Of a DNA stretch of 47,931 nucleotides, positions 8,945 to 16,174 are shown in pieces. The position numbers were made by a program, and so were the translations under genes. The stretch covers positions 1-47,931 of the forward strand of contig NZ_MVOL01000027.1 of the NCBI RefSeq assembly GCF_002018875.1, written 5' to 3'. A model generated the notes under the pieces. That model searched no databases. It was not told where the DNA came from and worked only from the letters and a program-made list of their open reading frames with translations. This DNA comes from Pseudomonas sp. MF4836 (GTDB lineage: Bacteria; Pseudomonadota; Gammaproteobacteria; Pseudomonadales; Pseudomonadaceae). Every line of letters begins with the position of its first letter. The first letter of the stretch is position 1.

Positions 8945-9717
8945 TCGAGTTGTCCTCGCAGCAGGGCAGTGCCAATGGTCGCGTTGCGCTGGTCACCGGC
9001 GCGGCACGGGGCATTGGCCTGGGGATCGCCGCCTGGCTGATCAGCGAGGGCTGGCAAGTGGTATTGACCGACCTTGATCGCGCGCGCGGCGCCAAGGTGG
9101 TCGAGGTCATGGGGGAGAGCGCCTGCTTTATCGCCATGGATGTCTCGGATGAAAAGCAGGTGGCCCAGGGTGTGGCGCAAGTGCTTGGCCAGTTTGGTCG
9201 GCTCGATGCGCTGGTGTGCAACGCGGCGGTGGCCGATCCGCGCAATATCACCCTGGAAAGCCTCGATCTGGCGTACTGGAACCGTGTACTGGCGGTGAAC
9301 CTCAGTGGGCCGATGCTGTTGGCCAAGCACTGTGCGCCTTACCTGCGCGCTCACGGCGGCGCCATCGTCAATCTGGCCTCGACCCGCGCCGGCCAGTCCG
9401 AGCCCGATACCGAGGCTTACGCGGCGAGTAAGGGTGGGTTGCTGGCCTTGACCCATGCCTTGGCTATCAGCCTGGGTCCGGAAATCCGCGTCAATGCGGT
9501 CAGTCCGGGCTGGATCGACGCACGTGACCCGGCAGCGCGCCGTGCGCAGCCGTTGAGTGATCTTGATCATGCTCAGCACCCCGCGGGCAGGGTCGGGACG
9601 GTCGAGGACGTTGCGGCGATGGTGGCCTGGCTGTTGTCGAAGAACGCCGGGTTCGTCACGGGCCAGGAGTTCGTGGTCGACGGCGGCATGACCAAGAAAA
9701 TGATTTATCAGGAATAA
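8941..9717 (+). CDS. SDR family oxidoreductase
   Basis: 258-aa classical short-chain dehydrogenase/reductase. The nucleotide-binding motif TGAARGIG is at residues 19-26, N120 lies in the LAVNLSG segment, and the catalytic Ser147, Tyr160 and Lys164 (YAASK) are present. The PG motif (VSPGW) follows. The GTG start at 8941 overlaps the metZ stop, so the two are co-translated; linkage to metZ is common in Pseudomonas, but the substrate is unknown. The Asp at the end of the second strand (VVLTDLDRA) suggests preference for NAD(H). Confidence 0.9.
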   Translation: MIELSSQQGSANGRVALVTGAARGIGLGIAAWLISEGWQVVLTDLDRARGAKVVEVMGESACFIAMDVSDEKQVAQGVAQVLGQFGRLDALVCNAAVADPRNITLESLDLAYWNRVLAVNLSGPMLLAKHCAPYLRAHGGAIVNLASTRAGQSEPDTEAYAASKGGLLALTHALAISLGPEIRVNAVSPGWIDARDPAARRAQPLSDLDHAQHPAGRVGTVEDVAAMVAWLLSKNAGFVTGQEFVVDGGMTKKMIYQE

Positions 9718-9722
9718 GAGCA

Positions 9723-9808
9723 GCGACAAGCTTTTAGCTGCAAGCGGCAAGCAGGGGTGAGCAGTATCCCTTGTTGCTGCTTTTTCTTGCAGCTTGAAGC
9801 TAGCTGCT
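9723..9808. repeat. REP-like imperfect inverted repeat
   Basis: Left arm 9723-9744 and right arm 9786-9808 are near-complementary over about 22 bases, with AGCTGCAAG / CTTGCAGCT as the perfect core. Elements of this form (alternating agc/aag words) are common intergenic repeats in Pseudomonas. It lies just after the SDR stop and may also end that transcript. Confidence 0.6.
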
Positions 9809-9843
9809 CTCAGCTGTTTTTGAAAAAAACTCCAACGCTGCTA

Positions 9844-9872
9844 TTGACTTAGCTTCGGTATCTGCGTAAATT
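9844..9872 (+). promoter_or_regulatory. Promoter of the tRNA-Val/Asp cluster
   Basis: TTGACT (9844-9849), 17-base spacer, TAAATT (9867-9872), then a GC-rich discriminator (CGCGGCC) as usual for stable-RNA promoters under stringent control. The first tRNA starts 21 bases later. Confidence 0.7.
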
Positions 9873-9893
9873 TCGCGGCCTCAACGAAGCAAA

Positions 9894-9969
9894 GGGTGAT
9901 TAGCTCAGCTGGGAGAGCATCTGCCTTACAAGCAGAGGGTCGGCGGTTCGATCCCGTCATCACCCACCA
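9894..9969 (+). tRNA. tRNA-Val (anticodon TAC)
   Basis: 76-nt cloverleaf with acceptor GGGTGAT / ATCACCC, anticodon loop CTTACAA, T loop TTCGATC and encoded CCA. First of three tRNAs in one cluster. Confidence 0.97.
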
Positions 9970-10028
9970 CTTCTTGAGTGTCTTTCGAAAGAAAGGCGGA
10001 AGCTTCCAAGGAAGCCTCCAACCGACGC

Positions 10029-10105
10029 GCAGCGGTAGTTCAGTCGGTTAGAATACCGGCCTGTCACGCCGGGGGTCGCGGGTTCGAGTCCCGTCCGCTG
10101 CGCCA
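10029..10105 (+). tRNA. tRNA-Asp (anticodon GTC), copy 1
   Basis: 77-nt cloverleaf with acceptor GCAGCGG / CCGCTGC, anticodon GTC in loop CTGTCAC and encoded GCCA end. Identical to copy 2. Confidence 0.97.
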
Positions 10106-10206
10106 TATTTTCCAAGTCAGGTTCGCCTGGCTTGAGATTGAAAAGCCTCGAAGCTGATCAGTCCGACGATTTAAAAGGTTCAAATGGACGCAAGTCCAAG
10201 CGATAC

Positions 10207-10283
10207 GCAGCGGTAGTTCAGTCGGTTAGAATACCGGCCTGTCACGCCGGGGGTCGCGGGTTCGAGTCCCGTCCGCTGCGCCA
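10207..10283 (+). tRNA. tRNA-Asp (anticodon GTC), copy 2
   Basis: Exact duplicate of the tRNA 178 bases upstream; the spacer shows no gene. Confidence 0.97.
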
Positions 10284-10355
10284 TATCTGCCTCAAGGCCC
10301 ACTGAACGCCTTGAAGCTACGAAGACGCCACAGGTGCTTCGGATTGATAGCAAAG

Positions 10356-10383
10356 ACCCTGGTCGAAAGACCGGGGTTTTTTG
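10356..10383 (+). terminator. Terminator of the tRNA cluster
   Basis: 9-bp stem ACCCTGGTC / GACCGGGGT (one G-T pair) with GAAA tetraloop, then TTTTTTGTTTT. Confidence 0.9.
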
Positions 10384-10434
10384 TTTTCGATATTTGGAAT
10401 GTCAGTCGCGTTTTTTGGTTCTGCCGCACACATG

Positions 10435-10463
10435 AAAACCCCGCCTGTTTGGCGGGGTTTTTT
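10435..10463 (-). terminator. Bidirectional terminator after the oxidase gene
   Basis: Stem AAAACCCCGCC / GGCGGGGTTTT with a 5-base loop. It ends the minus-strand oxidase gene and also has a T-run on the plus strand. Confidence 0.9.
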
Positions 10464-10471
10464 GTGGGAGT

Positions 10472-11755
10472 TTAGAAACCGTATTTGTCCCGCAGGCTGT
10501 AGTACCAGGCGCCCAGGGCGGTAAATGGAGTGCGCAGCAGCTGGCCGCCAGGGAAGGGGTAGTGCGGCAGGTCGGCAAAGGCATCAAAACGCTCTGCCTG
10601 GCCGCGCAGGGCTTCGGCCAGGACCTTGCCTGCCAGGTGGGTGTACGTCACGCCGTGGCCGCTACAGCCCTGGGAGTAATAGATGTTGTCGCCCAGGCGT
10701 CCGACTTGCGGCAGTCGCGAGAGGGTCAGCAGGAAGTTGCCGGTCCAGGCGTAATCGATCTTGACGTTTTGGAGTTGGGGGAAGGCCTTGAGCATCTTCG
10801 GTCGGATGATGGCTTCGATATTGGCCGGGTCGCGGGCGCCGTAGACCACGCCACCGCCGAAGATCAGGCGCTTGTCCGCAGAAAGGCGGTAGTAGTCCAG
10901 CAGGTAATTGCAGTCTTCGACGCAATAGTCCTGGGGCAGCAGGCTGTTCGCCAGTTCGTCGCTCAAGGGTTCGGTGGTGATGACCTGGGTGCCGCAAGGC
11001 ATGGACTTTGCGGCCAGTTCCGGAATCAGGTTGCCCAGATAGGCATTGCCCGCGACGATGATGAACTTGGCCCTGACCTTGCCCTGTGGCGTGTGTACCA
11101 CCGGATTGGCGCCGCGCTCGATGCGCAGGGCCGGGGATTGCTCATAAATAGTGCCGCCCAGGGACTCTACGGCTGCCGCTTCGCCCAGGGCCAGGTTCAG
11201 CGGGTGGATGTGCCCGCCACTCATGTCGAGCATGCCGCCCAGGTATTGATCACAGGCCACGACTTCGCGGATGCGGCGTTGGTCCAGCAGTTCCAGTTGG
11301 CTATGGCCGTAGCGCTCCCACAGGCGCTTCTGCGACTCCAGGTGGCCCATCTGCTTGCTGGTCAGGGCGGCAAACACGCCGCCGTCCTTCAGGTCGCACT
11401 GGATGTGGTACTTGGCCACGCGTTCGCGAATGATCCTTGCGCCCTCAAAGGCCATTTGCCCTAGCAACTGCGCCTGCTTGGGGCCGACGCTGCGTTCGAT
11501 CACATCGATATCGCGGCTGTAGCTGTTGACGATCTGCCCGCCATTGCGGCCCGAGGCGCCAAAGCCGACCTTGGCCGCCTCCAGTACTGTTACGCGAAAA
11601 CCGTTTTCCAGTAGAAACAACGCGCTCGACAAGCCGGTATAGCCGGCACCGATCACACAGACATCGGTTTCTACCTCGCCCTGCAGTGAAGGGCGTTCTG
11701 GCACGGCGTTGGCCGACGCTGCGTAATAGGATTCTGGGTAGGGAGTGTTCGCCAT
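10472..11755 (-). CDS. FAD-dependent amine oxidoreductase (gamma-glutamylputrescine oxidase-like)
   Basis: 427-aa DAO-fold flavoprotein. The N-terminal Rossmann motif VIGAGYTGL is at residues 34-42, with the ribose-binding Glu at about E59, followed by the GFGASGRNGGQI flavin segment. The C-terminal motif YYSQGCSGHGVTYTHLAG is typical of the PuuB/PauB-like oxidases of putrescine and diamine catabolism. In Pseudomonas such enzymes occur in several paralogues, so the substrate here is inferred only. The gene stands alone between tRNA units with its own terminator. The ATG at 11755 gives the conserved N-terminus of the family (NTPYPESYYAASAN). No signal peptide. Confidence 0.85.
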   Translation of the reverse strand: MANTPYPESYYAASANAVPERPSLQGEVETDVCVIGAGYTGLSSALFLLENGFRVTVLEAAKVGFGASGRNGGQIVNSYSRDIDVIERSVGPKQAQLLGQMAFEGARIIRERVAKYHIQCDLKDGGVFAALTSKQMGHLESQKRLWERYGHSQLELLDQRRIREVVACDQYLGGMLDMSGGHIHPLNLALGEAAAVESLGGTIYEQSPALRIERGANPVVHTPQGKVRAKFIIVAGNAYLGNLIPELAAKSMPCGTQVITTEPLSDELANSLLPQDYCVEDCNYLLDYYRLSADKRLIFGGGVVYGARDPANIEAIIRPKMLKAFPQLQNVKIDYAWTGNFLLTLSRLPQVGRLGDNIYYSQGCSGHGVTYTHLAGKVLAEALRGQAERFDAFADLPHYPFPGGQLLRTPFTALGAWYYSLRDKYGF

Positions 11756-11898
11756 CCTGCAGCCTCTGTTTAATATATTTTACGAGTGCGCCGATCGTAC
11801 CTGAGTTGAAAATCGGCTGCCAGCCGCTGATAAAGTCTTGCTCGCCACTAAAAAATTAAATAATTCGCATATTCATAGGCTTAGCTGCAAAAAAGGTG

Positions 11899-11926
11899 TT
11901 GACACCCCTCCGGAATTCCGTAGAAT
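11899..11926 (+). promoter_or_regulatory. Promoter of tRNA-Val(GAC)
   Basis: Perfect -35 TTGACA (11899-11904), 16-base spacer, TAGAAT (11921-11926), then a GCCGCC discriminator typical of stringently controlled tRNA genes. Confidence 0.85.
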
Positions 11927-11939
11927 GCCGCCTCACAGC

Positions 11940-12016
11940 AGGCACGTAGCTCAGTTGGTTAGAGCACCACCTTGACATGGTGGGGGTCGTTGGTTCGAGT
12001 CCAATCGCGCCTACCA
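11940..12016 (+). tRNA. tRNA-Val (anticodon GAC)
   Basis: 77-nt cloverleaf with anticodon loop TTGACAT, T loop TTCGAGT and encoded CCA. The acceptor stem AGGCACG / CGCGCCT has an A-C mismatch at the fifth pair; all other pairs are canonical. Confidence 0.95.
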
Positions 12017-12045
12017 AACAAAATCCGCTCTGCTGGGCGGTCTAG

Positions 12046-12078
12046 AAGGGCTCACCGAAAGGTGGGCCCTTTTTTGTT
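12046..12078 (+). terminator. Terminator of tRNA-Val(GAC)
   Basis: 11-bp stem AAGGGCTCACC / GGTGGGCCCTT with GAAA loop, followed by TTTTTTGTT. Confidence 0.92.
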
Positions 12079-12130
12079 GCCTGGGATTTGCAAAGCCCTC
12101 ATTCATTGATTTCCCCATTGGCATTCACTA

Positions 12131-12173
12131 CCAATCACCGGGATTGGAGCAGAGCCGCCTTTATGGCGGCTCT
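12131..12173 (-). terminator. Two adjacent hairpins after prfH
   Basis: CCAATC / GATTGG (12131-12147) and a perfect 9-bp stem AGAGCCGCC / GGCGGCTCT (12151-12173) lie just past the prfH stop. No T-run follows on the minus strand, so they may stabilise the mRNA end rather than terminate by themselves. Confidence 0.5.
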
Positions 12174-12185
12174 GGTCGATGGTGG

Positions 12186-12803
12186 TCAGTCCTGGGGGAT
12201 GAATGTCGGGCCGGCAAACGACCTTACAGCGTTGCCCCGTTCGACCTTGTGGTGGGAGTCCCGGCGCTGCAGGCGCAGGGTGTTATGGGCTTCCTGCTCA
12301 AGGCCTGCGAGTCGCTGCTGAATCAGCAGCACTGCCAGGCGCTTGTTGTCGTGCTGGCTGCGCCCGGACTGGACCTTGACGCTGATCCCTGAAGCCAGGT
12401 GAGTGGCGCGCACCGCCGAGTCGGTCTTGTTCACATGCTGGCCGCCGGGTCCTGAAGAACGCATGGTTTCGAAGCGTATCTGGCTCTCCTGGTTACCTTG
12501 CGGGGCGTTGAAGACCTGGCCGGCGAAGAACCAGTTCTTGCGCTTGTGCCCGGGTCGGTAATGGCTCTTGCAGCTCCAGAGCAGGGTGCCGGTCCAGCGT
12601 CCGGCAAGCGCCGTGGCATTGTCGCCATCAAGGCCGACCAGTACCGACTTGCAGGTGCCGTTATGCCAGCCGGGTTCGCGCTCTATCACGCACAGACTGA
12701 CCGCCTGGGTTTCGGCTTCGTCATGCAGCCTTTGCAGGGCCTTGGTCACGGCCAATTCACACTCGGCCGGCCCCTGTGCCGATGACAGCTGTAACAGAAC
12801 CAT
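12186..12803 (-). CDS. prfH: Release-factor-like protein PrfH (ribosome rescue)
   Basis: 205-aa peptidyl-tRNA hydrolase of the RF1/RF2 superfamily without the stop-codon-reading domain. The catalytic GGQ is at residues 120-122 in SSGPGGQHVNKTDSAVRATH, and the N-terminal MxLLQLSSAQGP is diagnostic of PrfH. In the literature, PrfH releases nascent chains from ribosomes whose 16S rRNA has been cut near the decoding centre, after which RtcB2 reseals the RNA. The ATG at 12803 shares one base with the rtcB stop (TGATG), so the two are tightly coupled; an ATG at 12812 is possible but lacks family support. Confidence 0.95.
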   Translation of the reverse strand: MVLLQLSSAQGPAECELAVTKALQRLHDEAETQAVSLCVIEREPGWHNGTCKSVLVGLDGDNATALAGRWTGTLLWSCKSHYRPGHKRKNWFFAGQVFNAPQGNQESQIRFETMRSSGPGGQHVNKTDSAVRATHLASGISVKVQSGRSQHDNKRLAVLLIQQRLAGLEQEAHNTLRLQRRDSHHKVERGNAVRSFAGPTFIPQD

Positions 12804-13936
12804 CAGCAGCACCCTCGGCGTTTGTAGGTCAGCACCGGCTTGAGTCGCGCGATGATGTGCAGCAGGCCTGCGTCACGCAGGCTGCCGACCACGCTGTCGA
12901 TGGCCTTGTAGGCTTCTGGAGCCTCTTCGTACATCAGGGCGCGATCTTCGCAGATCACTCGGCTGCCGAGGCTGGTGCGCTTGAGCTGATCGAAGCTGAA
13001 GCGCGCCGCCAGGCGACCCTTGCAGTCGCCGCGAATCCACTTCCTGCCGGCGCCATGGGCCAGGGAGTACAGGCTGCTGGCAAGCGGGATGGGCTGCACC
13101 AGGTAGCTGTAGTCACCGCGGGAGCCGGGGATGACCACCACGCCCTGATCGGACGGTGTGGCGCCCTTGCGGTGGATCCAGCCGGCTTCGCCGTCGACGC
13201 TGCCGGGCGATACCAGGTTGTGGTTGATATCCAGCGCGCTGCGGCCTTTCGCCCGCAGATTGACCAGGATGCGCTCCGCAATCAGCCGGCGGTTGGCTTC
13301 GGCAAAGCGCAGGGCTTCGTCATGGCGTTGCAGGTAGTCGACGCCGGCCGGGCTGTCGACGGCGATGCCGGCATGGCCGTGTTGTTCGACATGCCGGCGC
13401 AGAATGGCTTCGCCCAGGCCGCGCGAGCCGCTGTGGACCAGCATCAGCAGCGAGCGCCGGTCCAGGCCCAGGGTGTCCATGGCGTCGCTGTCATGGATCT
13501 CGTCGATCTGTTGCAGCTCGGCGAAATGATTGCCGCCGCCGATGGTGCCCAGGGAGTGTTCGTGGCCGGTGGCGGCCAGCGCCAACAGCGCCAGTTCCTC
13601 CTGCCATTGCTCATCCAGGGCGGTGTCGATGTTGCCGATTTTCTTTTCCAGCTTGTCCAGGTTCAACCGGGCGCTCGGGATGTCCGTCTGCCACAGCGTC
13701 ATGCCGCAACCGATGTCATTGCCCACCAGTGCCGGGTAAAGGGTTTCGCTGGAAAAGAAGGCTGCACCTACCGGATAGCCGCGACCTGGGTGCAAGTCCG
13801 GCATGCCGACCACGCGGCGCATGCCGGGCAGTTGTGCAGTCGTTTGAAGTTGCTGGATCGCTTTGTCTTCGATCCAGGTGCTGTCGGAGGCGATAAGTGA
13901 TACGCCGGCCGACAAATTGCGGATGCAATTGTCCAT
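12803..13936 (-). CDS. rtcB2: RNA-splicing ligase RtcB2 (RtcB family, prfH-linked)
   Basis: 377-aa GTP/Mn-dependent RNA ligase that joins 3'-phosphate or 2',3'-cyclic phosphate ends to 5'-OH ends. Visible active-site groups are D74 and C77 in GNDIGCGM, the GGGNHF motif near 133, H168 in VHSGSRG, and the guanylylated His at about H295 in HGAGRKW. It is shorter than RtcB1 of the rtcBA operon; no rtcA or rtcR lies here, and the partner is prfH. ATG 13936 has AGGAA 7 bases upstream; TTG 13942 is less likely. It is the first full gene of the minus-strand unit with promoter near 14104-14132. Confidence 0.93.
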   Translation of the reverse strand: MDNCIRNLSAGVSLIASDSTWIEDKAIQQLQTTAQLPGMRRVVGMPDLHPGRGYPVGAAFFSSETLYPALVGNDIGCGMTLWQTDIPSARLNLDKLEKKIGNIDTALDEQWQEELALLALAATGHEHSLGTIGGGNHFAELQQIDEIHDSDAMDTLGLDRRSLLMLVHSGSRGLGEAILRRHVEQHGHAGIAVDSPAGVDYLQRHDEALRFAEANRRLIAERILVNLRAKGRSALDINHNLVSPGSVDGEAGWIHRKGATPSDQGVVVIPGSRGDYSYLVQPIPLASSLYSLAHGAGRKWIRGDCKGRLAARFSFDQLKRTSLGSRVICEDRALMYEEAPEAYKAIDSVVGSLRDAGLLHIIARLKPVLTYKRRGCC

Positions 13937-13999
13937 GTCCAATTCCTGATTGGAGAAAATATTCAGGTAAGTGGCAGGGCGGATCCGGAGTAAGCGAGG

Positions 14000-14014
14000 C
14001 GCTAGAAACTAGCG
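14000..14014 (-). promoter_or_regulatory. Hairpin between the leader ORF and rtcB2
   Basis: Perfect 6-bp stem CGCTAG / CTAGCG with a 3-base loop, 10 bases past the stop of the 13-codon ORF. There is no T-run, so it is more likely a translational or RNA-stability element than a terminator. Confidence 0.5.
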
Positions 14015-14024
14015 GGTATAGCGT

Positions 14025-14066
14025 TTAAACCAGGCACGTCCTGCAAAGAGCGATCAGGTATTTCAT
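14025..14066 (-). CDS. Putative 13-residue leader peptide upstream of rtcB2
   Basis: ATG 14066 follows a near-ideal ribosome site, AAAGGAG, with 8 bases between it and the ATG. It encodes MKYLIALCRTCLV and then TAA. It lies between the divergent promoter and rtcB2 on the same strand, about 90 bases before the rtcB2 ATG. It contains one rare AGG Arg codon. I do not recognise the peptide. The strength of its initiation site compared with neighbouring genes is the main evidence; it may act as a leader that senses translation. Confidence 0.5.
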   Translation of the reverse strand: MKYLIALCRTCLV

Positions 14067-14103
14067 GGTGGATCTCCTTTGCGAAAGTGTGGGAAGGGCG
14101 CGC

Positions 14104-14132
14104 AGATTAATCCGCGTTCGCGAATCTGGCAA
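14104..14132 (-). promoter_or_regulatory. Candidate promoter of the leader-rtcB2-prfH unit
   Basis: On the minus strand: TTGCCA (14132-14127), 17-base spacer, TAATCT (14109-14104). The leader ORF starts about 38 bases further on. No convincing sigma54 -24/-12 element is present, unlike the RtcR-controlled rtcBA operon of E. coli. Confidence 0.5.
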
Positions 14133-14147
14133 TGGTTGTCGCGGATT
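14109..14147. promoter_or_regulatory. Inverted repeat over the rtcB2 promoter
   Basis: AATCCGCG (14109-14116) and CGCGGATT (14140-14147) form 8-bp arms that cover the -10 and -35 of the minus-strand promoter; the palindrome TTCGCGAA lies next to the first arm. It is a plausible operator for the divergent XRE regulator. Confidence 0.4.
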
Positions 14148-14250
14148 TTTGTCGGTGGGCGGCTGTTCCGGGCGAGACCCGGGGTTGGAAAAGGGCACGT
14201 TTGGGATGGCGCAGGGTCCTAATCGTGTTGCGTCATGAATGAGGAATTCC

Positions 14251-14571
14251 ATGGACAAGTTTGGAGAACGGTTGAAAGAGGAGCGCAAGGCGCTTGGTCT
14301 TTCCCAGCAGGAGTTCGGTGCCATTGGCGGGGTTGAGGCCAATGCCCAGGGTCGTTACGAGAGCGGCGAGCGGCTGCCCAAGTCGGATTATCTGATGGCG
14401 GTGGGGCGCAAGGGCGTGGATTTGCTGTATGTCCTGACCGGTGAGCGTTCGAAGCTGTCGGACGGCCAACTGAGTGCGGAGGAAAGCCGGATCATCGAGC
14501 ATTACCGCAGCCTGGGCGAGGACGATCAGGAGGCCATTGCCCAACTGGCCTCATCCCTGGCGGAGTGCTGA
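14251..14571 (+). CDS. XRE family helix-turn-helix regulator
   Basis: 106-aa protein. The N-terminal lambda-repressor-type HTH (about residues 3-62, FGERLKEERKALGLSQQEFG...RYESGERLPKSDYLMAV) is followed by a short polar tail with no sensor domain. ATG 14251 has GAGGAA 5-6 bases upstream; an ATG at 14239 is in frame but has no ribosome site. It is divergent from rtcB2-prfH, with about 300 bases between. It may control that operon or only itself. Similar stand-alone XRE proteins occur widely in Pseudomonas, so the link is inference. Confidence 0.85.
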   Translation: MDKFGERLKEERKALGLSQQEFGAIGGVEANAQGRYESGERLPKSDYLMAVGRKGVDLLYVLTGERSKLSDGQLSAEESRIIEHYRSLGEDDQEAIAQLASSLAEC

Positions 14572-14661
14572 GCGCGGGTCGCCAGGGGTTTTTCTGGCTG
14601 TGTGGTATCTGCCGGCTCCTGGGTGGGCGATACTCTCGGTTTTTCAGCACGAGGTAGCATC

Positions 14662-15012
14662 ATGCGGGTGTTAATGGCGATGATCGCCGCGGCGTTGCTT
14701 GCGGGATGCGCGAGTTCGGCAATGAATGAAGCGCGCTCCAAGAGTCCTTCGCGGGTGCTCTCTTCGGCCAAGGCCGATCAACTGGTAGCGCAGTGCGTGC
14801 AGTTTGCCTGGCAGGACGAGGCGGTCTTCGGCGTCGATGCTGCTGCCTATCTGGAGCCACGCAAAGGCGGTGGGTACACGGTCTATACGCGTTCCGCGGA
14901 GTCCTTTGCCGATATCCAGGTGCAGGCTTCGGGCACCAGCGTCAGTTACTACGCGCTTCACGACGACTGGATCGCCAAGCGCAGGCTCGCGGCCCTGGGT
15001 ACGTGCCTGTAA
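14662..15012 (+). CDS. Small lipoprotein, conserved hypothetical
   Basis: 116-aa protein with a lipoprotein signal MRVLMAMIAAALLAGC (lipobox LAGC), so Cys16 would be acylated. The mature part of about 100 residues has two more Cys residues (in AQCVQFAW and at the C-terminal GTCL) that could form a disulfide, and no motif I recognise. ATG 14662 follows GAGGTAG; an upstream in-frame start would hide the signal peptide. It has its own terminator at 15028. Confidence 0.8.
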   Translation: MRVLMAMIAAALLAGCASSAMNEARSKSPSRVLSSAKADQLVAQCVQFAWQDEAVFGVDAAAYLEPRKGGGYTVYTRSAESFADIQVQASGTSVSYYALHDDWIAKRRLAALGTCL

Positions 15013-15027
15013 CGCGTCGCAGGGCCC

Positions 15028-15056
15028 AAAGGCGTCTCGGTTGAGGCGCCTTTTTT
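15028..15056 (+). terminator. Terminator after the small lipoprotein gene
   Basis: 11-bp stem AAAGGCGTCTC / GAGGCGCCTTT (one T-G pair) with loop GGTT, followed by TTTTTT. Confidence 0.9.
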
Positions 15057-15197
15057 ATGCCTGATGCAATGGGGGGCTTCACCGCGTCATCTGTTGCGAA
15101 GTTTTAATCAGTTGTGAACATTGGTAAGCGAGGGCTGCGTAAACCGGGTCGGGGGTTGTAGGCTCGCCCCTCGAATTTACCTGAATGGACGCAGCCG

Positions 15198-15635
15198 ATG
15201 TTTGTGATGAATGCCCTGGTTCCGGAGATGCTCGTCAGTGACTTGCAGCGGAGCCTGACGTTTTACCGCGATGTGCTGGGGTTCAAGGTCGAATACGAGC
15301 GTCCGGAGCACCTGTTTGCCTTTTTGTCGTTCCATGGCAGCCAACTGATGTTGGAGCAGGACGATGGCGAAGCGTCCCCATGGCACGTCGGCCCACTGGA
15401 GCAGCCGTTTGGGCGCGGTATGAACCTGTCGATCGAATGCCCTGACGTTGCGGTGTTGGTTCAAGCCCTGGCCGACGCCGGTTACCCATTGCGCAAGGAA
15501 ATCGAGGAGCGCTGGTATCGCCACGATGCCCTGTTGCATGGGGAACTGAACTGTTTGCTGCTCGATCCTGATGGTTATCTGCTGCGCTTCACTCAGGACC
15601 TGGGGTTCAAGCCGGTGGAGGGCGGGGCTGCCTAG
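15198..15635 (+). CDS. VOC family protein (glyoxalase / bleomycin-resistance fold)
   Basis: 145 aa, a single vicinal-oxygen-chelate unit made of two beta-alpha-beta3 modules (about 5-60 and 75-135). LVSDLQRSLTFYRDVLGFKVEY is the usual first module and LLDPDGYLLRFTQDLG the last strand. It resembles bleomycin-binding proteins by layout, but the ligand or reaction cannot be told. ATG 15198 is used; ATG 15207 is possible. The stop overlaps the convergent gene by 4 bases. Confidence 0.85.
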   Translation: MFVMNALVPEMLVSDLQRSLTFYRDVLGFKVEYERPEHLFAFLSFHGSQLMLEQDDGEASPWHVGPLEQPFGRGMNLSIECPDVAVLVQALADAGYPLRKEIEERWYRHDALLHGELNCLLLDPDGYLLRFTQDLGFKPVEGGAA

Positions 15636-15880
15636 GAAAGCTGGCTGAAGGCTTTGCAGACCGTGTCGCGATTGGTTTTGTACTCAGCCTGCTGCACCGG
15701 AATGATGCCGAACTCATCGCTGATGATGGAGAGGGCGCGGTGCAGGAAGTCGACATTAGCCCTGGAGCGGAACGTGAAAATGCCACGCTTGACCTGGTAC
15801 AGGCCTTCTGTGGAGCACGCGGCAACGGTTCTCATCGCATTCGGGTCATTGGTGATCAGCAGATAAGCGAACTCTTGCAT
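15632..15880 (-). CDS. Conserved hypothetical small protein
   Basis: 82 aa, no signal peptide and no motif I recognise. The sequence is balanced and looks like a folded cytoplasmic alpha/beta protein (MQEFAYLLITNDPNAMRTV...). ATG 15880 has AGGAGC 7 bases upstream. It is convergent with the VOC gene with a 4-base overlap. Confidence 0.7.
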   Translation of the reverse strand: MQEFAYLLITNDPNAMRTVAACSTEGLYQVKRGIFTFRSRANVDFLHRALSIISDEFGIIPVQQAEYKTNRDTVCKAFSQLS

Positions 15881-16174
15881 CAAACTGCTCCTGGTTCATA
15901 AGGCATCGACTGGCGTCGTTGACGCTGGCTGACTCGCGTACGTGCGATAGCTGAAAGCTACTCCTGCGACAGTGCCATGCGTTACTGGGCATTTATACAA
16001 AGGTGGCTAATTGCCGGTGGTGCAGGCAGCCGCGTGCCTTGGGCGCAAAAGGACAGGGCCTTGCACTTTTCAGGTCGAGTTGCAGGAAGGGGGCGCTAGC
16101 GAAGCAGGGAGGGAATGAGACTGAGTCCAGCGCCAGCCATTGTGGTCAGACAAAGGGCTGGCAACTCATCAAGC
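15881..16174. other. 294-bp gap without a recognised gene
   Basis: No ORF with a ribosome site is seen. On the plus strand there are several GGA words (AAAGGACAG, GCAGGAAGG, AGGGAGGGAATG), and near 16132-16158 an inverted repeat GCCAGCC / GGCTGGC past the rsmE stop. No GacA box is present. Confidence 0.4.

Noticed and set aside
13937..14250. Sigma54 promoter for rtcB2, as in E. coli rtcBA
   Set aside because: No -24/-12 pair with GG-N10-GC was found on the minus strand, and no rtcR gene is present.
15881..16174. RsmX/Y/Z-like sRNA suggested by repeated GGA words near rsmE
   Set aside because: No GacA upstream box, no regular GGA-in-loop hairpins and no terminator in order.
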